18,911 nt of DNA from an uncultured Collinsella sp. (GCA_902494295.1 CABUSL010000027.1:1-18911), one strand, 5' to 3'. Positions 7,884 through 14,857 are shown, counted from the stretch's first letter. Made by a program: numbers and translations. The notes: generated from the letters alone by a model not told the origin.

Positions 7884-7910
7884 AGCCTTTGGGGACGTTC
7901 TTAAACGACT
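7884..7910. repeat. Degenerate REP-like element (third copy)
   Basis: The core GGGGACGTTCTTA (7891-7903) matches 11 of 13 positions of the core in the paired elements near 16300. Flanks AGCCTTT and AACGACT pair at 5 of 7 positions. It sits just beyond the stop of the deacetylase-like gene. Confidence 0.5.
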
Positions 7911-7919
7911 ACCCGATGT

Positions 7920-9326
7920 CTACTCTGTGGTGTCGTCGTCCTCGGCAAGTTGGGGGAACACGGCGTCCTTGGGCATGGTGGCCTTCGTCAGCGAGGTGAG
8001 CTTTTTGCTCAGCGACGTGTCCGTCTTGACCAGGTCGCTGAGCGTCACGATCTTGTAGCCGTCGGCAATGAGGCCGTCGATAATCTGCGGCAGCGCCTCG
8101 AGCGTCTGCCCGGCGCATTCGTCTCTATCGGTGAGCAGCACGATATTGCCCGGCGTCACCGAATCGAGCACCGTCGAGACCTGCTCGTCGGCACCGTTGA
8201 GCAGCCAATCGCCCGAGTCAATATTCCACGAGACCACGGCGGAGACCAGGTCCATCGCATCAATCCAGTTTTGCTCGTCAAAGGCAGCGTAGGGAGCACG
8301 CAGCAGCATCGTCTTCACGCCGGTCGCCGACTTAATCGCATCGGTGCCTTTCGTGATCTGTTCGCGCACCGCCTCACGGTCCTGACCCTTGAGCGAATCG
8401 TCGCTGTAGCTGTTGGATCCAATCTCGCACCCGGCATCGACAATCGCCTTGGCCGTGGCAGGCGAGGCCTCGGCCGCATCGCCCGAAAGGAAGAACGTCG
8501 CGGTGACGCCCTTTTCCTTGAGCACCTGCAAAATCTGCTTGGTAGCGCCGCTCGGACCCTCGTCAAACGTCAGCGCCACGTACTTTTTGTTGCCCTTGGG
8601 CGCCACGCTGGCGCACGCAACAACGCAATCGGTGGCGGGCACAACCTCGCCGCGGTCTTGCGTCTTGCCCGACTGCTCACCAACCCACACCTCGGAGCGG
8701 CCCTGGACGCCCCACGTCTGCACATACTCGATAGCGCCCGTACCCTCGACCTTGAGCTTGGGCTCGATAACCGTAGCCTGAACCTCGTGCTTCTCGTAGG
8801 TGTTGCGGCCATCCTTGACCGTCACCTTCTCGCCGCCCTCAAGTTCGCGGCTATCCCATTTGCCCTGCTTCACGCGCTTGCCGTCGACCTTCACCGACAG
8901 CTTTTCGCCCCCATGGCGCTTGAGCACGCTGTCATCGACGGCCAGCAGGTCGCCTGCGTCGTAGGTGTCAGTCAACTCCTGGTCGTCGATGAGATTCTGC
9001 AGCGTAGAGCCCACGCGCACCGCGGTCTTCTGGCCGTTGAGTTCCACGTCCACGCTGCGGTTGACGTAGCCCACGACGGCAGCGATAAACAGCACGAGTG
9101 CGCAACCCACGGCGATGAGCGCATAGGGCAGACGAGACGAACGACGGGGCGTACGGCTGTTGCCGATGCGAGCGCTGCGGTCGCTAAAGCCGCGGCTATG
9201 GTTGAGATACATCGCGCCGGGCTTACGGTGACGCTTGCGCTGACCGCTGGGTAGCTGCCCCAGATCGCGGCGCGCCGTCGGACGCGCGCCCGAACGCCCG
9301 TTTAAGTTGGATCCGTTTTGGCGCAT
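7920..9326 (-). CDS. Membrane-anchored polysaccharide-deacetylase-like protein, metal site degenerate
   Basis: 468 residues. ATG at 9326 follows GGGAGG. Residues 1-66 are a basic cytoplasmic tail and 67-88 one membrane helix. Residues 91-115 (VDVELNGQKTAVRVGSTLQNL) resemble the ubiquitin-like DUF348-type module of surface proteins. The NodB/CE4 domain runs from about 248 to 432. Expected motif 1 TFDDGP is TFDEGP (253-258), so metal-binding Asp is Glu256. Motif 2, usually H-(S/T)-x-x-H in a context like IGNHTYSH, is IGSNSYSD (302-309), losing both metal-binding His. Motif 3 RAPY (343-346) and motif 4 DSGDW (370-374) are kept. The usual IVLMHD is IVLLTD (395-400), losing His again. The fold is clear but the Zn/Co triad is not, so a non-catalytic or altered role on cell-wall glycan is likely. 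The gene is intact, with no frameshift. Confidence 0.87.
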   Translation of the reverse strand: MRQNGSNLNGRSGARPTARRDLGQLPSGQRKRHRKPGAMYLNHSRGFSDRSARIGNSRTPRRSSRLPYALIAVGCALVLFIAAVVGYVNRSVDVELNGQKTAVRVGSTLQNLIDDQELTDTYDAGDLLAVDDSVLKRHGGEKLSVKVDGKRVKQGKWDSRELEGGEKVTVKDGRNTYEKHEVQATVIEPKLKVEGTGAIEYVQTWGVQGRSEVWVGEQSGKTQDRGEVVPATDCVVACASVAPKGNKKYVALTFDEGPSGATKQILQVLKEKGVTATFFLSGDAAEASPATAKAIVDAGCEIGSNSYSDDSLKGQDREAVREQITKGTDAIKSATGVKTMLLRAPYAAFDEQNWIDAMDLVSAVVSWNIDSGDWLLNGADEQVSTVLDSVTPGNIVLLTDRDECAGQTLEALPQIIDGLIADGYKIVTLSDLVKTDTSLSKKLTSLTKATMPKDAVFPQLAEDDDTTE

Positions 9327-9347
9327 GTGCCCTCCCCCATAAACACA

Positions 9348-9377
9348 GCAAGCCGGAGCAACAGGTCTCCGGCTTGC
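9348..9377 (-). terminator. Hairpin terminator or attenuator after the PRC-barrel gene
   Basis: Perfect 11-bp stem GCAAGCCGGAG (9348-9358) / CTCCGGCTTGC (9367-9377) with an 8-nt loop. The minus-strand tail TGTGTTTATG is only moderately U-rich. It lies between the PRC-barrel stop and the deacetylase-like start 22 nt further on, so it could also limit readthrough into that gene. Confidence 0.7.
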
Positions 9378-9398
9378 CTCCCATCATTTGGTACGTCG

Positions 9399-10154
9399 CT
9401 ATTTTGTAGCTTTTGACGAGCCTCCGCTCGCCTTTTGGTATTCGTCCTTAAAGGCCTTGAACATGCCGCGCGTCTTGCCGAGCTGCTTGCCCAGTGCGCG
9501 ACTGCCCTTGTCCACGGCAACCGATCCCTTGTCGTCGAGCACCTTGGCGCCCTTTTTGACCTTGTCGCCCACCACGACGCTGGCCTCGGCGGCCTTGGCA
9601 GCCGCACCGCCCGAATACCCGAGCGACTTGACCTCGTCCGAAACAATCATCGCGCCGTCCGCATAGCCGCGCAGCATCGTCGGCGGCACCTGCGTGTCAC
9701 CAACCAAAACACTCGAAGCAGCACCGGCGGTCACATAGAATGCCTGCACGATGCCCGAGCGTGGCTTGAACTCAACGTCCGAGCAATAGCCCACGACGTC
9801 GCCCGATTCCGTGCGCACGTCCATACCGACCCAGATGATGCAATCGTCCAGGTTGATGTCGAGGCGCTTGGCAGCGGCGGCATCGTACGTGTCCTTGACG
9901 TCATCGACCGCAATGGAGCCCTCGTAGACACCAATGGCGTCGAGCGCAACGAATCGGTCGGGGCGCTCGATCATGCCCGCGATATCGGACTGGCGGACCA
10001 TAAAGCCGACCACGCGCGTACCGCCCGGGGTAAAGACCGGAAAGTGAATCTTTCCGAGCTTTTTAGGGCTGCGCGGCGTGCCGTCCTTTTTGGTGCGCTT
10101 GTCCTCGGTAGGCTTGCGATAGATCTTGGCGCCGACAAAATCCCCGGCGCGCAT
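9399..10154 (-). CDS. PRC-barrel domain protein
   Basis: 251 residues, cytoplasmic, no membrane segment. Residues 1-75 (DFVGAKIYRKPTED, then GKIHFPVFTPGGTRVVGFMV) and about 95-160 (LDDCIIWVGMDVRTESGDVVGYCSDVEF) look like two PRC-barrel units, the fold shared with RimM and photosynthetic reaction-centre H subunits. Residues 180-251 are rich in Ala, Lys and Gly and may be helical or disordered. The start ATG overlaps the stop of the upstream YtxH-like gene in TAATG, so the two are coupled. A ligand or partner cannot be assigned. PRC-like units also occur in the MgtE-like protein of this window, so the two may be related regulators. Confidence 0.75.
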   Translation of the reverse strand: MRAGDFVGAKIYRKPTEDKRTKKDGTPRSPKKLGKIHFPVFTPGGTRVVGFMVRQSDIAGMIERPDRFVALDAIGVYEGSIAVDDVKDTYDAAAAKRLDINLDDCIIWVGMDVRTESGDVVGYCSDVEFKPRSGIVQAFYVTAGAASSVLVGDTQVPPTMLRGYADGAMIVSDEVKSLGYSGGAAAKAAEASVVVGDKVKKGAKVLDDKGSVAVDKGSRALGKQLGKTRGMFKAFKDEYQKASGGSSKATK

Positions 10155-10543
10155 TATGCCTCGGTCGAGGGCTCCGCAGCCTCGGTATCAGCCTCGACGG
10201 CGTTCTCGACCACGACGTCGGCGGCAGGCGTCACGTTGCCGCCCGAGATGGCGTCGTTGAGCTGCTCGCGCAGCTGGTCCATGCGCTCGCGGGCCAGATC
10301 GACCTTGGCGCGCAGGTCATCGGTCTTGGCGTCGACCATCGGGCCAAAGTCATTCACCGCAGCACGGGCCTCCTCGGCGCTGTGCTCGTAGGTGTCGCGC
10401 ATATTGTCCCAGGCGTCGTTGGCGATATCGGCAGCCATGGCGCGGGTCTCGGCGCCCGAGCGCGGAGCCAGAGCAACGCCGACAATAGCGCCGGCAGCGG
10501 CACCAAAAAGTGCGCCGGAGACAAAGCTGAAAGTCTTACCCAT
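10154..10543 (-). CDS. YtxH-like small membrane protein
   Basis: 129 residues from the ATG at 10543 (AGGAGAGG upstream, 7-nt spacing); an ATG two codons earlier is possible, while the longer frame upstream crosses the promoter and is rejected. One Gly/Ala-rich helix (about 6-27, GALFGAAAGAIVGVALAPRS) followed by SGAETR is the hallmark of YtxH/gas-vesicle-GvpP-like proteins. Residues 35-105 are charged and probably coiled coil, and the tail (106-129) is acidic. Members are often linked to general stress in Firmicutes and are of unknown biochemical role. It is first gene of a coupled pair with the PRC-barrel protein. Confidence 0.8.
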   Translation of the reverse strand: MGKTFSFVSGALFGAAAGAIVGVALAPRSGAETRAMAADIANDAWDNMRDTYEHSAEEARAAVNDFGPMVDAKTDDLRAKVDLARERMDQLREQLNDAISGGNVTPAADVVVENAVEADTEAAEPSTEA

Positions 10544-10560
10544 GATCATTCCTCTCCTGC

Positions 10561-10600
10561 GGGCACGTCGGTGCCCACCGTTTGAATGCTGTCCATTATA
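10561..10600 (-). promoter_or_regulatory. Promoter -10 and leader hairpin of the YtxH/PRC pair
   Basis: A perfect TATAAT (10595-10600 on the minus strand, preceded by GGG) has no convincing -35. The short leader holds a perfect 6-bp hairpin GGGCAC-4 nt-GTGCCC (10561-10576) just before the ribosome site. An alternative sigma factor with different -35 preference would fit, but this is inference. Confidence 0.5.
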
Positions 10601-10679
10601 CCCGCAGCGCATCACTTGCCGCTCCGCTCATCTGCGTACGGCAAAGGCGCAGGTACGTGATGGTGATAAACGCGTAGGC

Positions 10680-11513
10680 CTACTCCTGAGGCATAGCCGG
10701 CATGGCCACCGTGGCACCCGGGTCCTCGCCGGCGCCGTCCACGAGCGGCAGGCCGCCCTCATGCGCAGGTCCTGCCGGAACCGTCGCCGCACCGCCAAAG
10801 ACGGCAGCGGAGGCCTCGTGGTTCTCGGCAACCGCGCCCTCGGTATCAATCGCCACCTGGGGCTCGTCGTCAAAGTTGGGGACGCCCTGGGGCTCGGTGG
10901 GAACGGGCTCGGCGGTCGCATCGGCAACGGGCTCGGCGTCGACCGGCACATCGCCCTCGTCAGCGCCCTCGGCCCCGGCAGCATCTTCGCCGTTCGCAGC
11001 GGCGACGGCCTCGTGAGGATCCTTGCCCTCGGCCTCGGCGCGCATGCCCAGCACCAGGTTGCGCAGGCCCGCGACCGTGCCTTCCACGTCAGGGGCAGGC
11101 TGGTCGGCGTGCAGGTACGCCCAGTCCATCATAAAGGTGGCCGAAGACAGCGCGCCGATGGCCAGCGCGTCGTCGGGGCACGAAAGCTCAACCTCAAAAA
11201 CGCGCTCGTCGTGCTCGCTTACGCGCGTGCGGCCGCACGAGATGCTGCCGGCAAGCCCGGTCTCGTTCATGAGCTCAACCGTCACGTGCTCCAGCAGGTG
11301 GCAGAGCTCGGTCTGGCCCATGCAGTCCTGGAACTCGCGACCGGAATCACCCAGGCACAGGTGCTTGGCAATCGCCGGCACCAGGTAATACACGCGCGCC
11401 GTGGCCTCGATATCCTCCGAGGTCATGAGCGGCATGCCGGGGTTCACCAGCACATGCGCGCAGATCTTGTCCTCGCTGACGGTGACCTTAAGGATGTTGA
11501 ACAGGCCTGCCAT
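10680..11513 (-). CDS. Stand-alone protein resembling the N-terminal domain of cyanophycin synthetase
   Basis: 277 residues. ATG at 11513 follows GGGGAG. Residues about 35-135 look like the N-terminal domain of cyanophycin synthetase CphA: LVPAIAKHLC (family LPGLAEHRC), CHLLEHVTVELMNETGLAG (family GHVIEHVALELQ-LAG), CGRTR (family GKTR) and a late RVFEVELSCPDDALAIGAL (family VYNVVFEYEDEEVGLAAG). Neither the ATP-grasp nor the Mur-ligase part of CphA follows. Residues 156-277 form an acidic Ala/Glu/Pro-rich tail, probably disordered. It starts 25 nt after the CorC-type gene and is likely co-transcribed with it. In CphA this domain helps hold the growing polymer; what a lone copy does is unknown. 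The similarity is from memory of the family pattern and needs a profile search. Confidence 0.65.
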   Translation of the reverse strand: MAGLFNILKVTVSEDKICAHVLVNPGMPLMTSEDIEATARVYYLVPAIAKHLCLGDSGREFQDCMGQTELCHLLEHVTVELMNETGLAGSISCGRTRVSEHDERVFEVELSCPDDALAIGALSSATFMMDWAYLHADQPAPDVEGTVAGLRNLVLGMRAEAEGKDPHEAVAAANGEDAAGAEGADEGDVPVDAEPVADATAEPVPTEPQGVPNFDDEPQVAIDTEGAVAENHEASAAVFGGAATVPAGPAHEGGLPLVDGAGEDPGATVAMPAMPQE

Positions 11514-11537
11514 AACTCTCCCCTACTCTTCCTTGCC

Positions 11538-12911
11538 CTACTCGTCGCCATCGTGCGGATACACAGAGCCCGCACCCGACGCCGCCGGCTTCTCTGCCGA
11601 AGACTCGGAATCCTTCTTATCGGTTTCGGCCGGAGCGATCACGCGAATGAGCGAGATGCGCTGGCCACGCATCGACTGCACTTTAAACTTGTACCCCGCG
11701 ACCTCAAACACCTCTCCGATGTCGGGCACCGAGTCGCAAAGCTCCAAAATCCAGCCGGCGATGGTCTCATAATCATCGCTTTCCTCGAGCGGCCAACCAA
11801 GCTCAATCGCGTCATCGCACGAAAAACGCCCATCGACGAGCCACTCGCGGCGCGAAAGGCGCGTGAGATACTTGTTGTCGGGGTCGAACTCGTCCTCGAT
11901 CTCGCCGACGATCTCCTCGACGATGTCCTCGATGGTGATAATGCCGGCCGTACCGCCGTACTCGTCCACGACCACCACGATCTGGTCGTGAGAGGTCTGC
12001 ATCTCGGACAGCAGCGGCAGGATGTCCTTGGTGTCGGGCACAAAAGTGGCGTCGCGCAAAAAACCGGCAATGGGCTGGTCGCCCTTGCCGTCGAGCGCGG
12101 GCTGAATCAGGTCCTTGATGTGCGCAATGCCGGCGACGTTGTCGGGATCCTCGTGATAGACGGGGATGCGGCTAAAGCCGGTCTGGCGCATGGTGGACAG
12201 CACGTCGGCGACCGTCTCGTCGTCCTCGCACATGGTGGTGTCCACGCGCGGCACCATGACCTCGCGGGCAACGGTGTCGCCCAGGTCGAAGATCTCGTGG
12301 ATCATGCGCTTTTCCTCGTCGAGCAGGTCGTCCTGCTCCGAGACCATGTACTTGATCTCTTCTTCCGAGACGTTCTGGCGGTCGTCGGCGCTCTTGATGC
12401 GCAGAATGCGGGCCAGGCCATCGGAGCAAGCGCCAGTCAGCCACACGAGCGGACGGGCGATCTTTTGGAAAAACGACAACGGTCCCACGACCTGCTTGGA
12501 CACGCCCTCGGCATTGGCCAGGCCGATGCGCTTGGGGACGAGCTCGCCGATCACGATGGATACGAAGGCGACCGCGACGGTAATGATGACCGGCGCCAGG
12601 CCGCGCGCGATGGCGGAGAGCGGCGCGATGCCAAAGCTCATGAGCCACGTGGCGAGCGGGTCGGACAGACTCGTCGAGGCGACGGCGGACGAGGCGAAGC
12701 CCACGAGCGTAATGGCAACCTGGATGGTGGCGAGCAGCTGGTCGGAGTCGGCAGCTAGCTTAATGGCACGCTCGGCGCGTTTGTCGCCTTCCTCGGCCTC
12801 GTGCTCCAGCACGGCGCGCTTGGCCGTGGTGAGCGCCATCTCGGACATAGAGAAGTAGCCGTTGATGAGGGTCAAAACGAGGGTGGTGATAAGGGAGATG
12901 GTTATGTCCAT
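11538..12911 (-). CDS. CorC/CNNM-type (HlyC/CorC family) DUF21-CBS membrane protein
   Basis: 457 residues from the ATG at 12911; the open frame continues upstream through intergenic sequence, but MDITISLITTLVLTLINGYF is the normal family start. Residues 1-150 are the DUF21/CNNM transmembrane domain (FSMSEMALTTAKR; later GELVPKRIGL, 122-131). Residues about 213-335 are the CBS pair, beginning REVMVPRVDTTM and ending VDEYGGTAGIITIEDIVEEIVGEI. Residues about 353-426 are the CorC_HlyC domain. The C-terminal 30 residues are a variable tail. Bacterial relatives are linked to Mg2+/Co2+ export or resistance, and CBS domains bind Mg-ATP. It is the second magnesium-related locus in this window. The cyanophycin-like gene follows 25 nt downstream. 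The nearest ribosome site, GGAGG, is 15 nt from the start (see findings). Confidence 0.9.
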   Translation of the reverse strand: MDITISLITTLVLTLINGYFSMSEMALTTAKRAVLEHEAEEGDKRAERAIKLAADSDQLLATIQVAITLVGFASSAVASTSLSDPLATWLMSFGIAPLSAIARGLAPVIITVAVAFVSIVIGELVPKRIGLANAEGVSKQVVGPLSFFQKIARPLVWLTGACSDGLARILRIKSADDRQNVSEEEIKYMVSEQDDLLDEEKRMIHEIFDLGDTVAREVMVPRVDTTMCEDDETVADVLSTMRQTGFSRIPVYHEDPDNVAGIAHIKDLIQPALDGKGDQPIAGFLRDATFVPDTKDILPLLSEMQTSHDQIVVVVDEYGGTAGIITIEDIVEEIVGEIEDEFDPDNKYLTRLSRREWLVDGRFSCDDAIELGWPLEESDDYETIAGWILELCDSVPDIGEVFEVAGYKFKVQSMRGQRISLIRVIAPAETDKKDSESSAEKPAASGAGSVYPHDGDE

Positions 12912-12948
12912 CGGGAGTTTCTCGAACCTCCAAGATTCGGGACGTCGG

Positions 12949-12976
12949 ATTAAAACGTTGACGGCGGATACGGCAA
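12949..12976 (-). promoter_or_regulatory. Candidate sigma70-type promoter for the CorC-type gene
   Basis: On the minus strand TTGCCG (12971-12976), 16 bp, TTTAAT (12949-12954, 5 of 6 matches). It sits in the 110-bp gap after the hemolysin III gene. Confidence 0.4.
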
Positions 12977-13021
12977 TTGCACCGGCGCCCAAACAAGGAC
13001 GCGGGCGCGCAGGCGTGGTCG

Positions 13022-13705
13022 CTAGATTACGAAGAGGATCACCGCCATGAACTGGAAGATGCTGCCGGCGAGTACCCACAGGTGAAACACGCTGTGAAGA
13101 TAGCGCACGTTTTTGGCGATATAGAACGGCACGCCCGCGGTGTAGCACACGCCGCCGACGGCGAGCAGGGCAAGTGCCACGGGGTTGAGCAGCGCCACAA
13201 GTTCGGGCAGCTTAAAGACAACGAGCCAGCCCATCAGCAGGTAGACCAGGCCGCTTACCCAGTGCGGCTGGCGCTCGCGCATAAAGCACTCGAGGGCGAT
13301 GCCGATAATGGCGATGGCCCATACGGCAAAGAACAGCACAGCGCCGCCGTCGTTTGCGAGCGTGATGAGGCAAAACGGCGTATAGCTGCCGGCTATGAGC
13401 AGGTAGATGCAGCTGTGGTCGATGATGCGAAACACGCGCTTGGCGCGCGCGGGCTGAATCGCGTGGTAGAGCGTGGAGGCTAGGTATTCGAGGATAATGC
13501 TGACGCCATAGACAATTGCCGCGGCCATGTGGGCCGGGCCTCCGCCGCGCAGGGCAGCGAATACGATCAGGAGCACCAGGCCCGCGATACCCAGCAGGCA
13601 GCCGACACCATGGGTGACGGAGTTCATGATCTCCTCGCCCACCGTGTAGTGTGGAACGGCCGCGGTCTTGGGTCGCGGCTTAGAACTGTCGCTCGAATCG
13701 GACAT
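13022..13705 (-). CDS. Hemolysin III / PAQR family membrane protein
   Basis: 227 residues with seven predicted membrane helices, a usual length for the family. The ATG at 13705 is chosen with GGAGG 11 nt upstream; an in-frame TTG six codons earlier overlaps that site. Seen: EEIMNSVTHGVG (24-35), STLYH with His81, RIIDHSCIYLLIAGSYTP (93-110) with Asp96/His97, and HSVFHLWVLAGS (204-215) with His204/His208. These are the family's predicted zinc/hydrolase-site residues, so the protein should be functional. Members were first named as hemolysins, but many bacterial ones act in membrane lipid or fluidity control. It is divergent from the hydrolase at 13892. Confidence 0.9.
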   Translation of the reverse strand: MSDSSDSSKPRPKTAAVPHYTVGEEIMNSVTHGVGCLLGIAGLVLLIVFAALRGGGPAHMAAAIVYGVSIILEYLASTLYHAIQPARAKRVFRIIDHSCIYLLIAGSYTPFCLITLANDGGAVLFFAVWAIAIIGIALECFMRERQPHWVSGLVYLLMGWLVVFKLPELVALLNPVALALLAVGGVCYTAGVPFYIAKNVRYLHSVFHLWVLAGSIFQFMAVILFVI

Positions 13706-13740
13706 GCCGGTTACATCCTCCAACGTAAAGAGTTCTCAAC

Positions 13741-13770
13741 ACTATATCAAAGCGTCTAGGTACGTGCGAA
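13741..13770 (-). promoter_or_regulatory. Candidate promoter of the hemolysin III gene
   Basis: Minus strand: TTCGCA (13765-13770), 18 bp, TATAGT (13741-13746). Match is 4 of 6 and 5 of 6. Confidence 0.45.
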
Positions 13771-13812
13771 ATTTGCACCATACGTGACTCCTTGTTTACC
13801 CATTCTTTGCCT

Positions 13813-13826
13813 GTTGACGCATCAAC
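13813..13826. promoter_or_regulatory. Operator-like palindrome 1 over the -35 box
   Basis: GTTGACGCATCAAC is a perfect 5-bp inverted repeat with a 4-nt centre, lying across the -35 box. It matches the second site in 11 of 14 positions, all differences being transitions. A dimeric repressor of MarR or TetR type would fit. Confidence 0.5.
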
Positions 13827-13842
13827 GGCGAACGTCCATAAT
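13814..13842 (+). promoter_or_regulatory. Strong sigma70-type promoter of the alpha/beta hydrolase gene
   Basis: TTGACG (13814-13819), exactly 17 bp, then CATAAT (13837-13842): 5 of 6 matches in both boxes. Start of transcription would be near 13849, giving a leader of about 43 nt that contains the second palindrome and the AGGAAAG ribosome site (13879-13885). Confidence 0.7.
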
Positions 13843-13857
13843 GCGCTTGCATTAAAT

Positions 13858-13871
13858 GTTGATGTATTAAC
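13858..13871. promoter_or_regulatory. Operator-like palindrome 2 downstream of the transcription start
   Basis: GTTGATGTATTAAC, a near-perfect inverted repeat related to the site at 13813, with centres 45 bp apart. It lies between the expected transcription start and the ribosome site, where a bound protein would block elongation. Confidence 0.45.
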
Positions 13872-13891
13872 ATCTTATAGGAAAGCTTCTT

Positions 13892-14857
13892 ATGTCTCAA
13901 AACGCACGTTCCCATCGAAAGCTCAAGATAGCCGGCGTCGTTGCGCTGGTGCTCGTTGTCGCGCTGCTGGGGTTTGCCGGCAACTTTCTGTTTGACTTCG
14001 CGCTGAATCCCCGCGCGCCATACACCATGAAGATGATGCAGGACGGCAAGGACGCCGAAAAGGGCGAGCAGATTGACGCCGAGGAGGGCGAGGCACGGGC
14101 GTGGTTTAAGGAAAACCGCGAGAGCAGCAGCCTCACCGCAGATGACGGGACCGAGCTTGCCGCCTGGTATTATGCTGCGTCGGAGAGCACGCACGACTAC
14201 GCCGTCTGCCTGCATGGATATACCAACGAGCCTATCGGTATGGCCCGATACGTCAAGCGATTCCACGACCGCGGCATGAACGTACTCGCACCCGCCGCCC
14301 GCGCCCACGAGCGCTCCGGCGGCGACTATATCGGCATGGGCTGGCCCGAGCGCCTCGACATCGTCGCATGGATCGAGCAAATCGTTCAGGCTGACCCCGA
14401 GGCGCGCATCCTGGTCTTTGGCGAGTCGATGGGTGCGGCAACCGCCATGAACGTCGCGGGGGAGTCTCTGCCCGCAAACGTGAAATGCATTATCGAGGAC
14501 TGCGGTTATACGAGTGTTTGGGACGAGTTTTCCCTGCAGCTCAAGGACGTGTTCGGCCTGCCCAGCTTTCCCTTGCTCGATGTAGCAAACTTGGTGTGCA
14601 ACGTGCGCGCGGGCTACGACTTTCATAAGGCGAGCAGTGTGGAGCAACTCAAACACGCGACGGTTCCCATGCTGTTTATCCACGGCGACCAAGACACCTT
14701 TGTGCCGTACAGCATGCTCGACCAAAACTACGAGGCGTGCGCCAGCAAGGTCAAGCAAAAGCTCACTATCCATGGCGCCATCCACGCCAAGAGTGCGCAA
14801 GTTGACCCCGAGCTCTACTGGAACACAGTCGACAACTTCCTCGACGAGTATTTTTAG
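13892..14857 (+). CDS. Membrane-anchored alpha/beta hydrolase
   Basis: 321 residues. A basic N-terminus and one hydrophobic helix (about 11-36) act as signal anchor or signal peptide, so the hydrolase domain is probably outside the membrane. Seen: VCLHGYTNEPIG (105-116, oxyanion region), the nucleophile elbow GESMG with Ser179, the acid in HGDQDTFVP (264-272, Asp268), and the catalytic His298 in AIHAKS. The triad is complete. Sequence style is like the BEM46/YqkD group of serine hydrolases; substrate unknown (ester, amide or peptide). It is a single gene with its own promoter, two operator-like sites and a terminator, so it seems individually regulated. The ribosome site AGGAAAG supports this ATG. 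Confidence 0.88.
   Translation: MSQNARSHRKLKIAGVVALVLVVALLGFAGNFLFDFALNPRAPYTMKMMQDGKDAEKGEQIDAEEGEARAWFKENRESSSLTADDGTELAAWYYAASESTHDYAVCLHGYTNEPIGMARYVKRFHDRGMNVLAPAARAHERSGGDYIGMGWPERLDIVAWIEQIVQADPEARILVFGESMGAATAMNVAGESLPANVKCIIEDCGYTSVWDEFSLQLKDVFGLPSFPLLDVANLVCNVRAGYDFHKASSVEQLKHATVPMLFIHGDQDTFVPYSMLDQNYEACASKVKQKLTIHGAIHAKSAQVDPELYWNTVDNFLDEYF

Noticed and set aside
10392..12758. 788-codon plus-strand open frame antisense to the CorC-type and cyanophycin-like genes
   Set aside because: It covers several well-supported minus-strand genes and their promoter, has no ribosome site, and its His/Arg/Gly-rich translation is typical of an antisense shadow in GC-rich DNA.
12912..13148. Longer N-terminus (79 residues) for the CorC-type protein
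   Set aside because: It overlaps the hemolysin III gene and the candidate promoter, while the family starts at MDIT.
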